NCBI RefSeq assembly: GCF_002906575.1 | Contig: NZ_CP026309.1 | Location: forward strand, 4,186,564 to 4,250,563 | Source of the DNA: Salinigranum rubrum | Lineage (GTDB): Archaea; Halobacteriota; Halobacteria; Halobacteriales; Haloferacaceae | DNA length: 64,000 bases | Reading direction: 5' to 3' | Shown here: positions 42,516 to 52,137 of the stretch, piece by piece | Layout: every line of letters begins with the position of its first letter | Position numbering within the stretch: position 1 is the first letter of the stretch | The notes under the pieces: generated by a model | What the model saw: only the letters and a program-made list of their open reading frames with translations | What the model was told of the DNA's origin: nothing | Databases searched by the model: none | Translations under genes and position numbers: made by a program

Positions 42516-43618
42516 ATGGCTGTCGACCACTCTCTCACAGTTAATCGATCTCTCGTCTACTGGCGGGACGACGAGGGTTCGCGAGAGGACTCCCAGCGAA
42601 CCCAATTCCAGTTCGAGTTACTCGTCGAGAATATCGACGAGTGTGCGGTCTTCGTGCTTGACGAGAACGGCCACATCCGGACGTGGAACGCGGGTGCAGA
42701 GACGCTCAGCGGGTACACGGCCGACGAAGTCGTCGGCGAACACCTTTCGACTCTCTCACGCGAGTCCGATGTCGCGGCTGGCGCTCCCGACCGGCTCCTT
42801 CAGGAGGCGGAGACAAAAGAGCGTGTCACGGACGAGGGATGGCGCGTGCGCAAGGACGGCTCGGAGTTCTGGGCGGATGTGACACTCACGACGCTCCGTG
42901 AACAAGACACCCACGTGGGATACGCGGTGACGATGTGCGACTGCACCCGTGACCGTCGAGAACGGATCCTCCTCGAACAGAACCGACAGTTGAAAAGTCA
43001 CATCGCAGCCCTCTCACACGACCTGAACAACCCCCTCAACGTCGCGGGGGGAACGTCCAGTTGGCTCTCGAAACCGGCGACCTCACACACCTCGAAACGG
43101 CCATGCAGGCGCTCGACCGGGCGGCAGAACTGCTTGACCACCTCCAGACGCTGGCGAGGGAGGAGAAGGAAACCCTCGACCCCGAACCGACCGACCTCCG
43201 CACGGTGACCGAGGCTGCGTGGTGCGTCGTCGAGACCGATGGAGCCGAGTTAGGTGTCGAGGGAGACACGACAATCGTTGCGGACCGATCACGATTCCAA
43301 GAACTGCTCGAAAACCTCTTCACGAACGCCGTCGCCCACGTCGGGACCGACGTGACCGTCAGGGTGGGTCCCCTCGAAGACGGGGGGTTCTACGTTGCAG
43401 ACGACGGGCCCGGCATCGCCGAGGACGACCGGGACGACGTGTTCGAGATGGGGTACTCGACCAGTCCGGACGGGATGGGATTCGGACTGGCCATCTGTGA
43501 ACAGATCGCCAACGCCCACGGATGGGTCATCGAAGTGGACAGCGGCTCCGACGGTGGGGCTCGCTTCGAAATCTCTGCGGTCGACCGCTGTAACGGCGTT
43601 TCTCCCGACTCGGTGTGA
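42516..43618 (+). CDS. PAS-domain histidine kinase (frameshifted in this sequence)
   Basis: A cytoplasmic sensor kinase with no membrane segment. A PAS domain covers about residues 30-145 (DECAVFVLDENGHIRTWNAGAETLSGYTADEVVG lies at 41-74). The phosphoacceptor is His168 in LSHDLNNPLNV. An HATPase domain holds the N box (ELLENLFTNAVAHV), G1 (VADDGPGIAEDD) and G2 (GMGFGLAICEQIA). The frame breaks just after the H box; adding one G to the six-G run at 43046-43051 restores 367 residues. No response regulator is adjacent. The 10-base repeat array upstream may control it. Confidence 0.85.
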
Positions 43619-43704
43619 GACACGGTTTCCCGTTCGATGAGTTCGATCGGTCTCTGACAACCGAGAGTCGAACCGGTTTTGCCACGCGCGGTTCACAAGC
43701 GACC

Positions 43705-44385
43705 ATGAGCGTTCGCGACGAGTTCGACGCGTGGGCCGCCGACGGCCGTGACCGCGGGATGGAACAGCGCCACTGGCACACCGCGAAACACGTCCTCTCG
43801 CGGATGCCGGTCGAGTCGGGCGACGCCGTCCTCGACCTCGGCTCCGGAAGCGGGTACGCCGCCCGCGCCCTCCGCGAAGCCGGTGGTGCCGGGCGGGCGG
43901 TCGGCCTCGACGGGGCGCCCGGAATGGTCGAGAACGCCCGCGAGTACACCGACGACGAGTCGGTGGAGTTCGTCGTCGGCGACTTCGGTGCGCTCCCCTT
44001 CGCCGACGACAGCTTCGACCACTGCTTCTCGATGGAGGCGTTCTACTACGCTCCCGACCCCCTGCACACCCTCGAAGAACTGCACCGGGTCCTTCGGCCG
44101 GGCGGGACGTTCTACTGCGCGGTGAACTTCTACGAGGAGAACCGCTACTCCCACGAGTGGCAAGAGCGCATCTCGGTCCCGATGACGCGCTGGTCCGCGC
44201 CCGAGTACAGAGCGAAGTTCCGCGAGGCCGGCCTGTACGTCGCCGGACAGGACAACGTCCCCGACAGAGAGGTCGAAATCCCCCCCGCCGACGAGTTTCC
44301 CACCGAAGGGTTCGAGACGCGCGCGGAGATGGTCGAGCGCTACCGCGAACTCGGGACGCTCCTCACCGTCGGCGTCGTCCCCTGA
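43705..44385 (+). CDS. Class I SAM-dependent methyltransferase
   Basis: A 226-residue methyltransferase of the UbiE/type-11 fold. Motif I is AVLDLGSGSGYAARAL (about residues 41-56), post-I is AVGLDGAPGMVE, motif II is FDHCFSMEAFYYAPDP and motif III is VLRPGGTFYCAVNFY. The acceptor is not predictable. The start ATG gives MSVRDEFDAWAADG. It stands 86 bases after the kinase gene and is convergent with the ABC ATPase gene. Confidence 0.85.
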   Translation: MSVRDEFDAWAADGRDRGMEQRHWHTAKHVLSRMPVESGDAVLDLGSGSGYAARALREAGGAGRAVGLDGAPGMVENAREYTDDESVEFVVGDFGALPFADDSFDHCFSMEAFYYAPDPLHTLEELHRVLRPGGTFYCAVNFYEENRYSHEWQERISVPMTRWSAPEYRAKFREAGLYVAGQDNVPDREVEIPPADEFPTEGFETRAEMVERYRELGTLLTVGVVP

Positions 44386-44433
44386 AAACCCTGTTGTCGC
44401 CTGAACACCCGTCGTCGCCCGTCCGTCCTCCCC

Positions 44434-45507
44434 CTACCCGACGCGCACTATCTGTGCGTCCTCGGCCGCGAACGCTAGCGTCACCGTTCCCGCCAGCGAC
44501 TCGCTCGCCCGCGCGGTCACCTCTCTGCCCTCCCAGTCGAGCCACACGCGCGTCGTCTCGCCGAGAAACTCCGACCGGACGACCTGCGCGCGCAGTCGGT
44601 TCGGTTCCGCCGACCCGTCGACGGCTTCGTCCTCGGCGAGCGTCCGCAACCGTTCCGGACGGACGGCGAACGTGACGTCCTCCCCGACGGTCGGACCCCC
44701 TTCCCCGTTCGCTCGTATCTCGAACATCGTCTCCCCGACGTCGACGTCCACCGTCCCGTCGTCGCGGCCGACGACACGTCCCTCGAAGAGGTTGTTGTCC
44801 CCGACGAACGACGCGACGAACGGGCTCTCCGGTCGACGATAGACCTCCTGTGGCGTCCCGACCTGTTCGACCCGCCCGCGGTTCATCACGGCCACGCGGT
44901 CGGAGACGGCGAGCGCCTCCTCCTGGTCGTGGGTGACGTACAGGGTCGTCACGCCGAGTTCGCGCTGAATCTCTTTCACCTGCGCGCGGAGCCGTTCGCG
45001 CAACCCCGCGTCGAGCGCGCTCATCGGCTCGTCGAGCAGGAGCACCCGCGGTCCGGGGGCGAGTGCCCGGGCGAGCGCGACTCGCTGCTGTTGCCCTCCC
45101 GATAGCTCGGTCGGGTCGCGCTCCTCGAAGCCGTCGAGGTCGACCAGCGAGAGCAACTCGCGGACGCGCTCGCGTCTGGAGACGCCGCCCGGCGGGTCGG
45201 AGAAGCGGAGGCCGTACGCGACGTTCTCGGCGACGCTCATGTGCGGGAAGAGCGCGTAGCTCTGGAAGACGACGCCGATACCCCTCTCTTCGGGCGGAAC
45301 CCCGCTCACGTCACGGCCGTCGAACCTGATCTCGCCTTCGGTGGGCGACTCGAACCCTCCGACGAGTCGGAGCATCGTGGTCTTCCCACAGCCCGAGGGA
45401 CCGACGAGCGTGAAGAACTCGCCGTCGTCGACATCGAGCGAGACGTCGTCGAGCGCCGTCGTCTCACCGTACCGCTTGGTGACGCCTGTGAGGTCGAGCG
45501 CGGTCAT
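44434..45507 (-). CDS. ABC transporter ATP-binding protein (thiamine/iron type)
   Basis: The ATPase of the importer encoded with the two genes upstream. The 357-residue protein has Walker A GPSGCGKTTMLRL, the Q-loop VFQSYALFPHM, signature LSGGQQQRVALARAL, Walker B VLLLDEPMSALD and H-loop THDQ. A C-terminal TOBE-like domain (about 240-357) fits the Fe/thiamine/polyamine group. The permease starts 281 bases upstream beyond an ORB-bearing gap. Thiamine is the best substrate guess, from the binding protein. Confidence 0.88.
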   Translation of the reverse strand: MTALDLTGVTKRYGETTALDDVSLDVDDGEFFTLVGPSGCGKTTMLRLVGGFESPTEGEIRFDGRDVSGVPPEERGIGVVFQSYALFPHMSVAENVAYGLRFSDPPGGVSRRERVRELLSLVDLDGFEERDPTELSGGQQQRVALARALAPGPRVLLLDEPMSALDAGLRERLRAQVKEIQRELGVTTLYVTHDQEEALAVSDRVAVMNRGRVEQVGTPQEVYRRPESPFVASFVGDNNLFEGRVVGRDDGTVDVDVGETMFEIRANGEGGPTVGEDVTFAVRPERLRTLAEDEAVDGSAEPNRLRAQVVRSEFLGETTRVWLDWEGREVTARASESLAGTVTLAFAAEDAQIVRVG

Positions 45508-45638
45508 GTCGGTGTCCTCGTGGGGCGACCGACGGTGGCCGCCCGAGTCGTTCGAAGGGTGGTTCGGTGCGGTGCTAAACTGTTCCCCTCGTGAGGGTGG
45601 ACAAGAGCGTCTCCGACATCGCTTCTCGCCCGTCCACA

Positions 45639-45660
45639 ACCCCTTCGTTTCGGGTGGAAG
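45639..45660 (-). promoter_or_regulatory. Origin recognition box between the ABC permease and ATPase genes
   Basis: Minus-strand match TTCCACCCGAAACGAAGGGG, a perfect core. It lies within a transporter locus, 8 kb right of the origin, with no partner nearby. It sits about 130 bases upstream of the ATPase gene, so it could affect that gene or be a simple Orc1 binding site. Confidence 0.7.
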
Positions 45661-45787
45661 CGTCTAAGTACGAAAACACGTCCGGCGAGACGGCACTCCG
45701 TTCGGACGCCGGTTGGACGCGCTCGGGTCACGACCCGCACCTCGACGATGGGATTCGCTCGTCCTCGCGCGACGGAACGCGCTCGGG

Positions 45788-47509
45788 TCACGACTCCCAT
45801 CGTCCCCCAAACCGGTCGATGACGACGAAACTCGCCGCGGTGATCACGAGGAGGACCGACCCCATCGCCGTCGCCGGCCCCAGTCGACGGCCGAGGTAGC
45901 GCTCGACGGCGACGGGCATCGTGTAGCTGCCCGACCCCGACGCGAGGATGACGGTCGAGTCGAACTCGCCGATGCTGATGGCGAAGGCGAACGCCGCGCC
46001 GGCGACGACGCCCGCCGCAACCAGCGGGAGTTCGATATCCCACAGCGCCCGCGCCCGCGTCGCGCCGAGACTCCGCGCCGACTCGACGAGTCGCGGGTTC
46101 AACCGGGCGAGGAGCGGCGAGACGTTCCGGGTGACGAACGGGTACGCGGCGACGGCGTGGGCGGCGACGATGGCGACGGTCCCCGTGACGACGAGTTCCC
46201 GGCCGAACACGCTCACTCCGAACACCAGCCCCCGGAGGAGACCGAGGCCGACGACGATACCCGACACGGCGAGCGGCCCCATCGCCACCGTGTCGATAAC
46301 CCGTCCCTTCCACCCCGACCGCGCCGAGAGCAGGCTCACCACGACACCCATCGGGAGTGCGACGAGGACGGTGGCGACGCCGAACACGAGGGAGTTTCGG
46401 ACGGCCGGCAGCGGTTTTACCTGGAACGACGCGCCCGTCGCCTGCCGCTCGACGAGGAACTGGTAGTGTGTGAGGGTGAAGCCCTGCGAGGCGGAGACGC
46501 TCGCGAGGAGCATGCTCGCGATGGGACCGACGAACACCACGACGACCACGAGACCGTACGCGAGAATCGAGAGCCGACCCGCGAGCGTTTTCACGTCCAG
46601 TGAATCGGGCACGAGCGACTGCCGTGGCAGGGGGTTCGCGCCCTCGCCCTGCCCCGAGACGCGGCCCTCGTACCGGAGATACGCGTAGGTGAGTCCGAGC
46701 GAGATGGCCGTCTCGACGGTCGCCAGCGCCGCCGCCTCGGCGTATTCGAGGTCCGACACGAGCTTGAAAATCCACACTTCGACGGTCGCCAACTGGAACC
46801 CGCCGAGCGCGAGGACGATGGGGAAGGAGGCGAACGTGAAGACGAACGTCAGCGTCGCGCCGACGGCGACTGCCGACAGGAGCTGAGGGGCGACGACGTC
46901 GCGGAACGCCCTCGTGGGGGAAGCGCCGAGGCTCCGCGCCGTCTCGACGGTGCGGGCGTCGACGCTCTCCCACGCGGCGGTCACGACGCGCATCACGAGC
47001 GGCGCGTTGTAGAAGGCGTGCGCGACGACGACGGCTTCGAGCGTGAACAGCAGTTCGACGGGGCCGAGACCCACGAGTCCGAGTGCGGCGTTGAGCGTTC
47101 CCCGTCGACCGAACATCGCGACGAAGCCGATTGCGACCATGATCGACGGTAACACGAACGGGAGGATGGTCACCGACCGGAGCGTCCGCCGACCGGGGAA
47201 CTCGAACCGTGCGAGCACCCACGCACCCGGGAGGCCGAGCGCGACGCTGGCGACGGTCGAGAGGAACGCCTGGTAGGCGGTGAAGCCGATGATGTCCACC
47301 AGGTAGAAGTCGGAGGTGAGAACCGACCGAATCGGGTCGAACGTCACCTCCCCGCGGACGACGACGCTCTCGACGAACACCGTCGCCACCGGGTAGTAGA
47401 AGACGACGAGGAGGACGACGCCCGTCACGGCCGCGGCCGCCGGGAGGGCCAGTCGTTCCCATCCCAGGCGGCGACCGAGTCGTCCGAGCGTGCCGCGCGG
47501 GCCGTTCAC
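45788..47509 (-). CDS. ABC transporter permease, two fused binding-protein-dependent domains
   Basis: A 573-residue membrane protein with about twelve helices and two permease halves, each ending in an EAA-type loop (SLGASPTRAFRDVVAPQLL in the first, SLGATRARALWDIELPLV in the second). Fused permeases of this kind serve thiamine and ferric iron importers. The start is uncertain: I chose the GTG at 47509 because the GTG at 47575 would overlap the conserved end of the binding-protein gene by 44 bases. It lies between the binding protein and the ATPase on the same strand. Confidence 0.87.
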   Translation of the reverse strand: MNGPRGTLGRLGRRLGWERLALPAAAAVTGVVLLVVFYYPVATVFVESVVVRGEVTFDPIRSVLTSDFYLVDIIGFTAYQAFLSTVASVALGLPGAWVLARFEFPGRRTLRSVTILPFVLPSIMVAIGFVAMFGRRGTLNAALGLVGLGPVELLFTLEAVVVAHAFYNAPLVMRVVTAAWESVDARTVETARSLGASPTRAFRDVVAPQLLSAVAVGATLTFVFTFASFPIVLALGGFQLATVEVWIFKLVSDLEYAEAAALATVETAISLGLTYAYLRYEGRVSGQGEGANPLPRQSLVPDSLDVKTLAGRLSILAYGLVVVVVFVGPIASMLLASVSASQGFTLTHYQFLVERQATGASFQVKPLPAVRNSLVFGVATVLVALPMGVVVSLLSARSGWKGRVIDTVAMGPLAVSGIVVGLGLLRGLVFGVSVFGRELVVTGTVAIVAAHAVAAYPFVTRNVSPLLARLNPRLVESARSLGATRARALWDIELPLVAAGVVAGAAFAFAISIGEFDSTVILASGSGSYTMPVAVERYLGRRLGPATAMGSVLLVITAASFVVIDRFGGRWES

Positions 47510-47531
47510 TGTCCGGCCGTCGCCGTCGCGG

Positions 47532-48683
47532 TCACTTGCTGGCGAACGCTCTGGCCCACGCGTCGGTCCACTCACTGAGCGAACCCTTCAGTTCGTCGTA
47601 CGTGAAGGTGACGGCCTCCGGCGGTTCGTGAGCGTACTCGGCGAACTCCGCCGGTAGCTCCGCCGTCGTCGTCGCCGGGAACTGGACGTTCCGGACCGCG
47701 ATTTCGGCCTGGACTTCGGGCCGAAGCACGAAGTCCATGAACCCGTTCGCCAGGTCGACGTTGTCGCTCGTCGCGAACCGGGCCATCCCCTCGGGGTTCG
47801 CGTAGGCCTGGTCGTTCAGGAACCGGATCTGGTGTTGCGCCATCGGTTCGTCGTACCGGTTGGCGTACACCTGGTCCGTCGAGTACGACACCACCATCGG
47901 CGCCTCGCCGTTCGAGTAGGCGTTGTACGCGTCCTCCCAGTTGCCGAGGACGCGGACGTCGTTCTCCTTCAGCCCCCGCCAGTAGTCGAGGTAGCCCTCC
48001 TCGCCTTTCGCCGCGACGGTGTGCAGGAGGAACGCCTGCCCCGTCGCGCTCGACGTGGGGTTCTGGACGATGAGTTCGCCCGCGTGCGCCGGGTCGAGCA
48101 GGCCGTCGAACGTCTCCGGAGCGGTCGTCTCCGCCTCGTTCCAGACGAGGCAGATGTAACCCGTGTCGTACGGGACGGCCCTCCCCTTCGGGTCGAACTC
48201 CAGCGACGATTTCACCTCCTCGCGCCGTGAGAGCGCGCCCTCCTCGACCGGTGCGAAGAGGGGTTCGGAGAGCTTCTGGTCGATTCGGATGAGCATGTTC
48301 GTGTCGAGGCCGACGTAGACGTCGGCGTCGATGCGTGCGTTTCCGAGCTGCCGCTCGATGAAGTAGTTCAACCCGTTCTCGGGCGTCTCCCACGTCAGCG
48401 TGGCGTCGAACTCCGACTCGTACCGCTCTTTCAGCCACGGTCCCGGCGAGGAACTCGGGGCGTCCACGAACGAACTGTACGTCCCGACCACCAGCTCCGC
48501 CGGTGCCGTCGAACCGACCGTCGTTCCCGTCGTCTCCCCCGGAGTGTTGGTCGATCCGGCGGTCGATTCCGCCGTCGACCCGCTGTCCTCACCGTCCTGG
48601 TCGGTCCCACCTCCCAGACACCCCGCTACGAGTCCCGCCGTCCCGGCCGCACCTGCCGTTCGCAGGAACGCTCGTCGCTTCAT
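47532..48683 (-). CDS. Thiamine-type ABC transporter substrate-binding lipoprotein
   Basis: A 383-residue extracellular binding protein. It has a Tat-type signal (KRRAFLRTAGAAGTAG), a lipobox ending LVAGC and a Ser/Thr/Gly-rich linker before the mature domain. The body resembles TbpA/ThiB: DADVYVGLDTNMLIRI, LFAPVEEGALSRRE, VPYDTGYICLVWNEAET and NPTSSATGQAFLLHTVAAKG. Thiamine is the likely ligand, but ferric iron or a related cofactor cannot be excluded. It heads the ABC operon; a TATA-like GGTTAAGAC lies about 28 bases upstream of the ATG. Confidence 0.85.
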   Translation of the reverse strand: MKRRAFLRTAGAAGTAGLVAGCLGGGTDQDGEDSGSTAESTAGSTNTPGETTGTTVGSTAPAELVVGTYSSFVDAPSSSPGPWLKERYESEFDATLTWETPENGLNYFIERQLGNARIDADVYVGLDTNMLIRIDQKLSEPLFAPVEEGALSRREEVKSSLEFDPKGRAVPYDTGYICLVWNEAETTAPETFDGLLDPAHAGELIVQNPTSSATGQAFLLHTVAAKGEEGYLDYWRGLKENDVRVLGNWEDAYNAYSNGEAPMVVSYSTDQVYANRYDEPMAQHQIRFLNDQAYANPEGMARFATSDNVDLANGFMDFVLRPEVQAEIAVRNVQFPATTTAELPAEFAEYAHEPPEAVTFTYDELKGSLSEWTDAWARAFASK

Positions 48684-48712
48684 AACTGGGTAATTACACT
48701 GAGTGGTCTTAA

Positions 48713-48842
48713 CCTCGGCGACACGGCCCTCGCGATACCCTCGGCGACACGGCCCTCGCGATACCCTCGACGACAGGTCCATCGCGATACCCTCGACGAC
48801 GCGTCCATCGCGATACCCTCGACGACGCGTCCATCGCGAGGG
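48713..48842 (+). repeat. Five 26-base tandem repeats upstream of the transporter operon
   Basis: Units with the pattern CCTCGACGACGCGTCCATCG followed by CGATAC repeat five times in register from 48713; the first two units carry CGGCGACACGGCCCTCG in place of the middle. The 26-base period is not a multiple of three, so they are not coding. They occupy the divergent gap between the binding-protein gene and the AI-2E-type permease gene, and the first unit reaches the TATA region of the former. Confidence 0.8.
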
Positions 48843-48900
48843 TCTGTCGCCGCGCTCCTGCGTGGTACGGATTTAACTCGATGACGTGTGGAGAACGCAC

Positions 48901-49908
48901 GTGGCACTTCCACGACGGTACGTGCTCGGCGGCCTTCTCGTCGTCCTGACGGTCGTCGCCGCGGCGTTGCTCTACGACGTCATCGGGACGGTGTTCTTCG
49001 CCGTCACCGTCGCGTACCTGCTGGTTCCCGTCCACGAGGAACTGGTCGACCGCGGTCTGGGCGAACGGTTAGCGACGGTGGTGGTCACCTTCGCGGCACT
49101 CGTCGGCGTCATCGCCGTCGTCGCACCGCTCGTCTTCCTCACCGCCAGCCGACTCACCGAGACGCTCGCCCTGCTGTCGACGCTCCCGGCGACGTACGAG
49201 GTCGAGTTCCTCGGCCGAATGTTCACTATTCAGGTCGCCGACCTCCGGGCGTCGATGGTCGAAATCGTCCGCAGCGTCGGCCAGCAACTCCTCGTCTCGT
49301 TGCCCGTCCTCCTCGTGAAGTTCACCCTGTTCGTCTTCCTCGTCTACTCGCTCCTCCAGCGCAGCGAGGCGGTCGCACAGTCGCTTCTGGCCGTCGTTCC
49401 GCCGGAGTACCGCCGGGTGGCGAAGGCGCTCAACCGCCGCGCGCGGAACACCCTGTTCGGCATCTACATCCTCCAGGCCGCGACGGCGGTCGGCACGTTC
49501 GTCATCGCCCTCCCGGTGTTCTTCCTCCTCGGCTACGACTCCATCATCACGCTCTCGACGGTCGCCGCCATCCTCCAGTTCATCCCCATCGTCGGTCCGA
49601 GCCTCCTCCTCCTGATCATCGCCATCGTCCACGTCGCGGCCGGACAGCTCTCACAGGCTCTCGTCCTCCTCGCGGTCGGCGGGTTCTTCGTCGCCTGGCT
49701 CCCCGACATCCTCATCCGTCCGCGCCTCTCGAAGCGCGCGGCGAACCTCTCGGGCGGCGTCTACTTCATCGGCTTCGTCGGCGGCCTCCTCTCGATGGGC
49801 GCCATCGGCATCATCGCCGGTCCGCTCATCGTCGCGCTCGTCGTCGAGGCGGCGGGCCTCCTCTCGTCGGAGTTCAACGACGTCCCGGTCGACGAACTGC
49901 GAGAGTGA
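48901..49908 (+). CDS. AI-2E family transporter (PerM-like permease)
   Basis: A 335-residue membrane protein with about eight helices. Features of the AI-2E exporter family are present: two N-terminal hairpins, a soluble helical segment (about 90-150), LLQRSEAVAQSLLAVVPPEYR, ILQAATAVGTFVIALPVFFLLG and the glycine-rich VGPSLLLLI and GAIGIIAGPLIVALV segments. The substrate is not known for archaea. I chose the GTG at 48901, about 28 bases after a TATA-like GGATTTAACT; a GTG at 48886 is possible. Confidence 0.85.
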   Translation: MALPRRYVLGGLLVVLTVVAAALLYDVIGTVFFAVTVAYLLVPVHEELVDRGLGERLATVVVTFAALVGVIAVVAPLVFLTASRLTETLALLSTLPATYEVEFLGRMFTIQVADLRASMVEIVRSVGQQLLVSLPVLLVKFTLFVFLVYSLLQRSEAVAQSLLAVVPPEYRRVAKALNRRARNTLFGIYILQAATAVGTFVIALPVFFLLGYDSIITLSTVAAILQFIPIVGPSLLLLIIAIVHVAAGQLSQALVLLAVGGFFVAWLPDILIRPRLSKRAANLSGGVYFIGFVGGLLSMGAIGIIAGPLIVALVVEAAGLLSSEFNDVPVDELRE

Positions 49909-49996
49909 GGCGGGCGAGCGAGACGCGACCGGAGCGAGGTGAGGCGGGCGAGTGAGATGCACCGGAGCGAGAGCGAGGCGAAACGGACGCCTCGTC

Positions 49997-50794
49997 TCAG
50001 GCGGACTCCAGCGGCGCGCCCCGCGCCTCCCACTCCGTCAGCGATCCCTCGTAGAACATGACGTCCTCGTAGCCCAGGTGTCGGAGGACGACGTACGTGT
50101 GGCTGATGCGCCGGGCCGTGTTGCAGTACAGCAGGACCCGTTTCTCGCGGTCCACCCCGTGGTCCGCGAGGATGGCTTCCAGTTCGTCGTCGGGTTTCAG
50201 CCCCCGCGAGTCGTCGTCGACGAGTTCGCGCCAGTCGAGTTGGACCGCGCCGGGGAGGTGACCCTCTTCCCACTCGTGCGGTTCGCGCGTGTCGAGGACG
50301 GCGACGTCGTCGTCTTCGAGTGCGGCCTGGACCGTCTCGAAGCCCACGAACGGCGAGTCTTCGGCTTTCGACGCCGCGTACTCCGTCTCCGCTCGCCCGC
50401 TCTCCCCGCGCTCGACTTCGTGGTCGCGGCTCCACGCGCTGAAGTCCCCGTCGAGGAGGTGGACCGTCTCGTGTCCGTACGCGAGGGCGGTGACGAGAAA
50501 GCGCGCCGCGAAGACGCCGTGGGTGTCGTCGTAGACGACGAGGGTGTCGTCGGGCGTGATGCCCGCTTCGCTCAGTACCTCCTCCCACGCCTCGACGCCG
50601 GGGAGCATCCCCTCCGCGGGGTCGCCGCCACGGTCGACGGCGTGTTCTTCCGCCCGGAAACTGTCGAACGGGACGTTTACCGCTCCGGGGACGTGTCCGA
50701 TACCGTCGAACTCCCAGTCGTCGCGGACGTCGACGACCCGTACCTCGTCCAGATGGTCGGCCAGCCACGCGGCGGAGACCACGATGTCGGTCAT
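49997..50794 (-). CDS. Rhodanese-type sulfurtransferase, two domains
   Basis: A 265-residue thiosulfate or 3-mercaptopyruvate sulfurtransferase. Two rhodanese domains are seen: an inactive N-terminal one with DDWEFDGIGHVPGAVN and VVYDDTHGVFAA, and a C-terminal one with DTREPHEWEEGHLPGAVQ and the active Cys224 in LLYCNTARRISH. The start ATG gives MTDIVVSAAWLADHL. It is divergent from a second sulfurtransferase gene across 260 bases, and both promoters share a motif. Confidence 0.9.
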   Translation of the reverse strand: MTDIVVSAAWLADHLDEVRVVDVRDDWEFDGIGHVPGAVNVPFDSFRAEEHAVDRGGDPAEGMLPGVEAWEEVLSEAGITPDDTLVVYDDTHGVFAARFLVTALAYGHETVHLLDGDFSAWSRDHEVERGESGRAETEYAASKAEDSPFVGFETVQAALEDDDVAVLDTREPHEWEEGHLPGAVQLDWRELVDDDSRGLKPDDELEAILADHGVDREKRVLLYCNTARRISHTYVVLRHLGYEDVMFYEGSLTEWEARGAPLESA

Positions 50795-50864
50795 GGACGG
50801 AGCTTGTCGGTCACGGGTCTTAGCAGTCGTGACTTCTCGGTTCCTCACTGGCGTCAGAGATACG

Positions 50865-50877
50865 GGCAATAATTGCC
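50865..50877. promoter_or_regulatory. Palindrome between the two sulfurtransferase genes
   Basis: GGCAATAATTGCC is a perfect 13-base palindrome, 71 bases upstream of the minus-strand gene. On the minus strand the wider motif GTGTGGCAATTAT (50869-50881) recurs on the plus strand as GTGTGGCAGTTAT (51016-51028), 27 bases before the other gene. A shared operator or promoter element is likely. Confidence 0.45.
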
Positions 50878-51054
50878 ACACACGCCTCCAACAGTTTGAT
50901 TGACCCGCTCGTCGTCCGTTCGAGGTTCGGGTGCGACCCCGGCGGGCGGCGGCGTCTCGCGAGAGAACCCGTCAGATTTGCCTCTTCGGCGGATGAATGG
51001 CCGTCTCTGCCGTTGGTGTGGCAGTTATGAGGCTGGCTTTCGTACACCCACGCG

Positions 51055-51915
51055 ATGTCCGACACAGAGTACGCGAACGACGTTCTCGTCTCCGCCGACT
51101 GGGTGGAGAACCACCTCGAGGACTTCCAGAGCGACGACCCCGAGTACCGACTCGTCGAAGTCGACGTCGACACGGAGGCGTACGACGAGGCGCACGCCCC
51201 CGGCGCCATCGGCTTCAACTGGGAGACACAGCTGCAGGACCAGACGACACGCGACATCCTCTCGAAGGAGGATTTCGCCGACCTGCTGGGTAGCCACGGC
51301 ATCTCCGACGAGTCCACCGTGGTACTGTACGGCGACAACTCCAACTGGTTCGCCGCTTACACCTACTGGCAGTTCAAGTACTACGGCCACGACGACGTCC
51401 GCCTTCTGGATGGGGGCCGCGACTACTGGCTCGACAACGACTACCCGACGACCGACGAAGCCCCCGAGTTCCCGGCCGTCGAGTACACGGCTCGCGGTCC
51501 GTTCGAGGACATTCGCGCCTACCGCGACGACGTCGAGAAGGCCATCGACCGCGGGATTCCGCTGGTCGACGTCCGCTCGCCCGAGGAGTTCTCCGGCGAG
51601 ATTCTCGCGCCCCCCGGACTGCAGGAGACCGCCCAGCGCGGCGGCCACATCCCCGGCGCGAAGAACATCTCGTGGGCCGCCGTGACGAACGACGACGGGA
51701 CGTTCAAGTCCTACGACGAACTGCAGGAACTGTACGAGGACGAGGGCATCACGGGCGACAACTCGGTCGTCGCCTACTGCCGCATCGGCGAGCGCTCCTC
51801 CGTGGCGTGGTTCGCGCTCCACGAACTGCTCGGCTACGACTCGGCCGTCAACTACGACGGCTCGTGGACCGAGTGGGGCAACCTCGTCGGCGCCCCCATC
51901 GAGAAGGGCGACTGA
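51055..51915 (+). CDS. Rhodanese-type sulfurtransferase, two domains (divergent paralogue)
   Basis: A 286-residue sulfurtransferase with an N-terminal domain (NHLEDFQSDDPEYRLVEVDVD, HAPGAIGFNWET, VVLYGDNSNWFA) and an active C-terminal domain (VDVRSPEEFSGEI, GGHIPGAKNISW and Cys242 in VAYCRIGERSS). It corresponds to haloarchaeal TssA-type proteins. The ATG is 27 bases after the shared GTGTGGCAGTTAT motif, which may contain its TATA element. It probably provides sulfane sulfur in the cytoplasm. Confidence 0.9.
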   Translation: MSDTEYANDVLVSADWVENHLEDFQSDDPEYRLVEVDVDTEAYDEAHAPGAIGFNWETQLQDQTTRDILSKEDFADLLGSHGISDESTVVLYGDNSNWFAAYTYWQFKYYGHDDVRLLDGGRDYWLDNDYPTTDEAPEFPAVEYTARGPFEDIRAYRDDVEKAIDRGIPLVDVRSPEEFSGEILAPPGLQETAQRGGHIPGAKNISWAAVTNDDGTFKSYDELQELYEDEGITGDNSVVAYCRIGERSSVAWFALHELLGYDSAVNYDGSWTEWGNLVGAPIEKGD

Positions 51916-52137
51916 GCGCTTCCTGACGGCTCTCTCGCCCCAGCGCGCACCGGCCTACATCCGACTTCTTTCGACGCCCCACCGTCGCTCGGCCTGTGTC
52001 CCGTCAGCCCCGCGCGACGCCCTCCCGATCTGTCCCTCCGGCTTCACTTAACGTCGAACGCCGCCGACACGTTCAACATCGTATGATTGTAAGGAAGTTC
52101 ATACTTACACTCGAATAGTACGTTCGTTCGTTCGGCT

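Noticed and set aside
48713..48842. CRISPR array
   Set aside because: The 26-base units are directly adjacent with no unique spacers between them and no cas gene is near.
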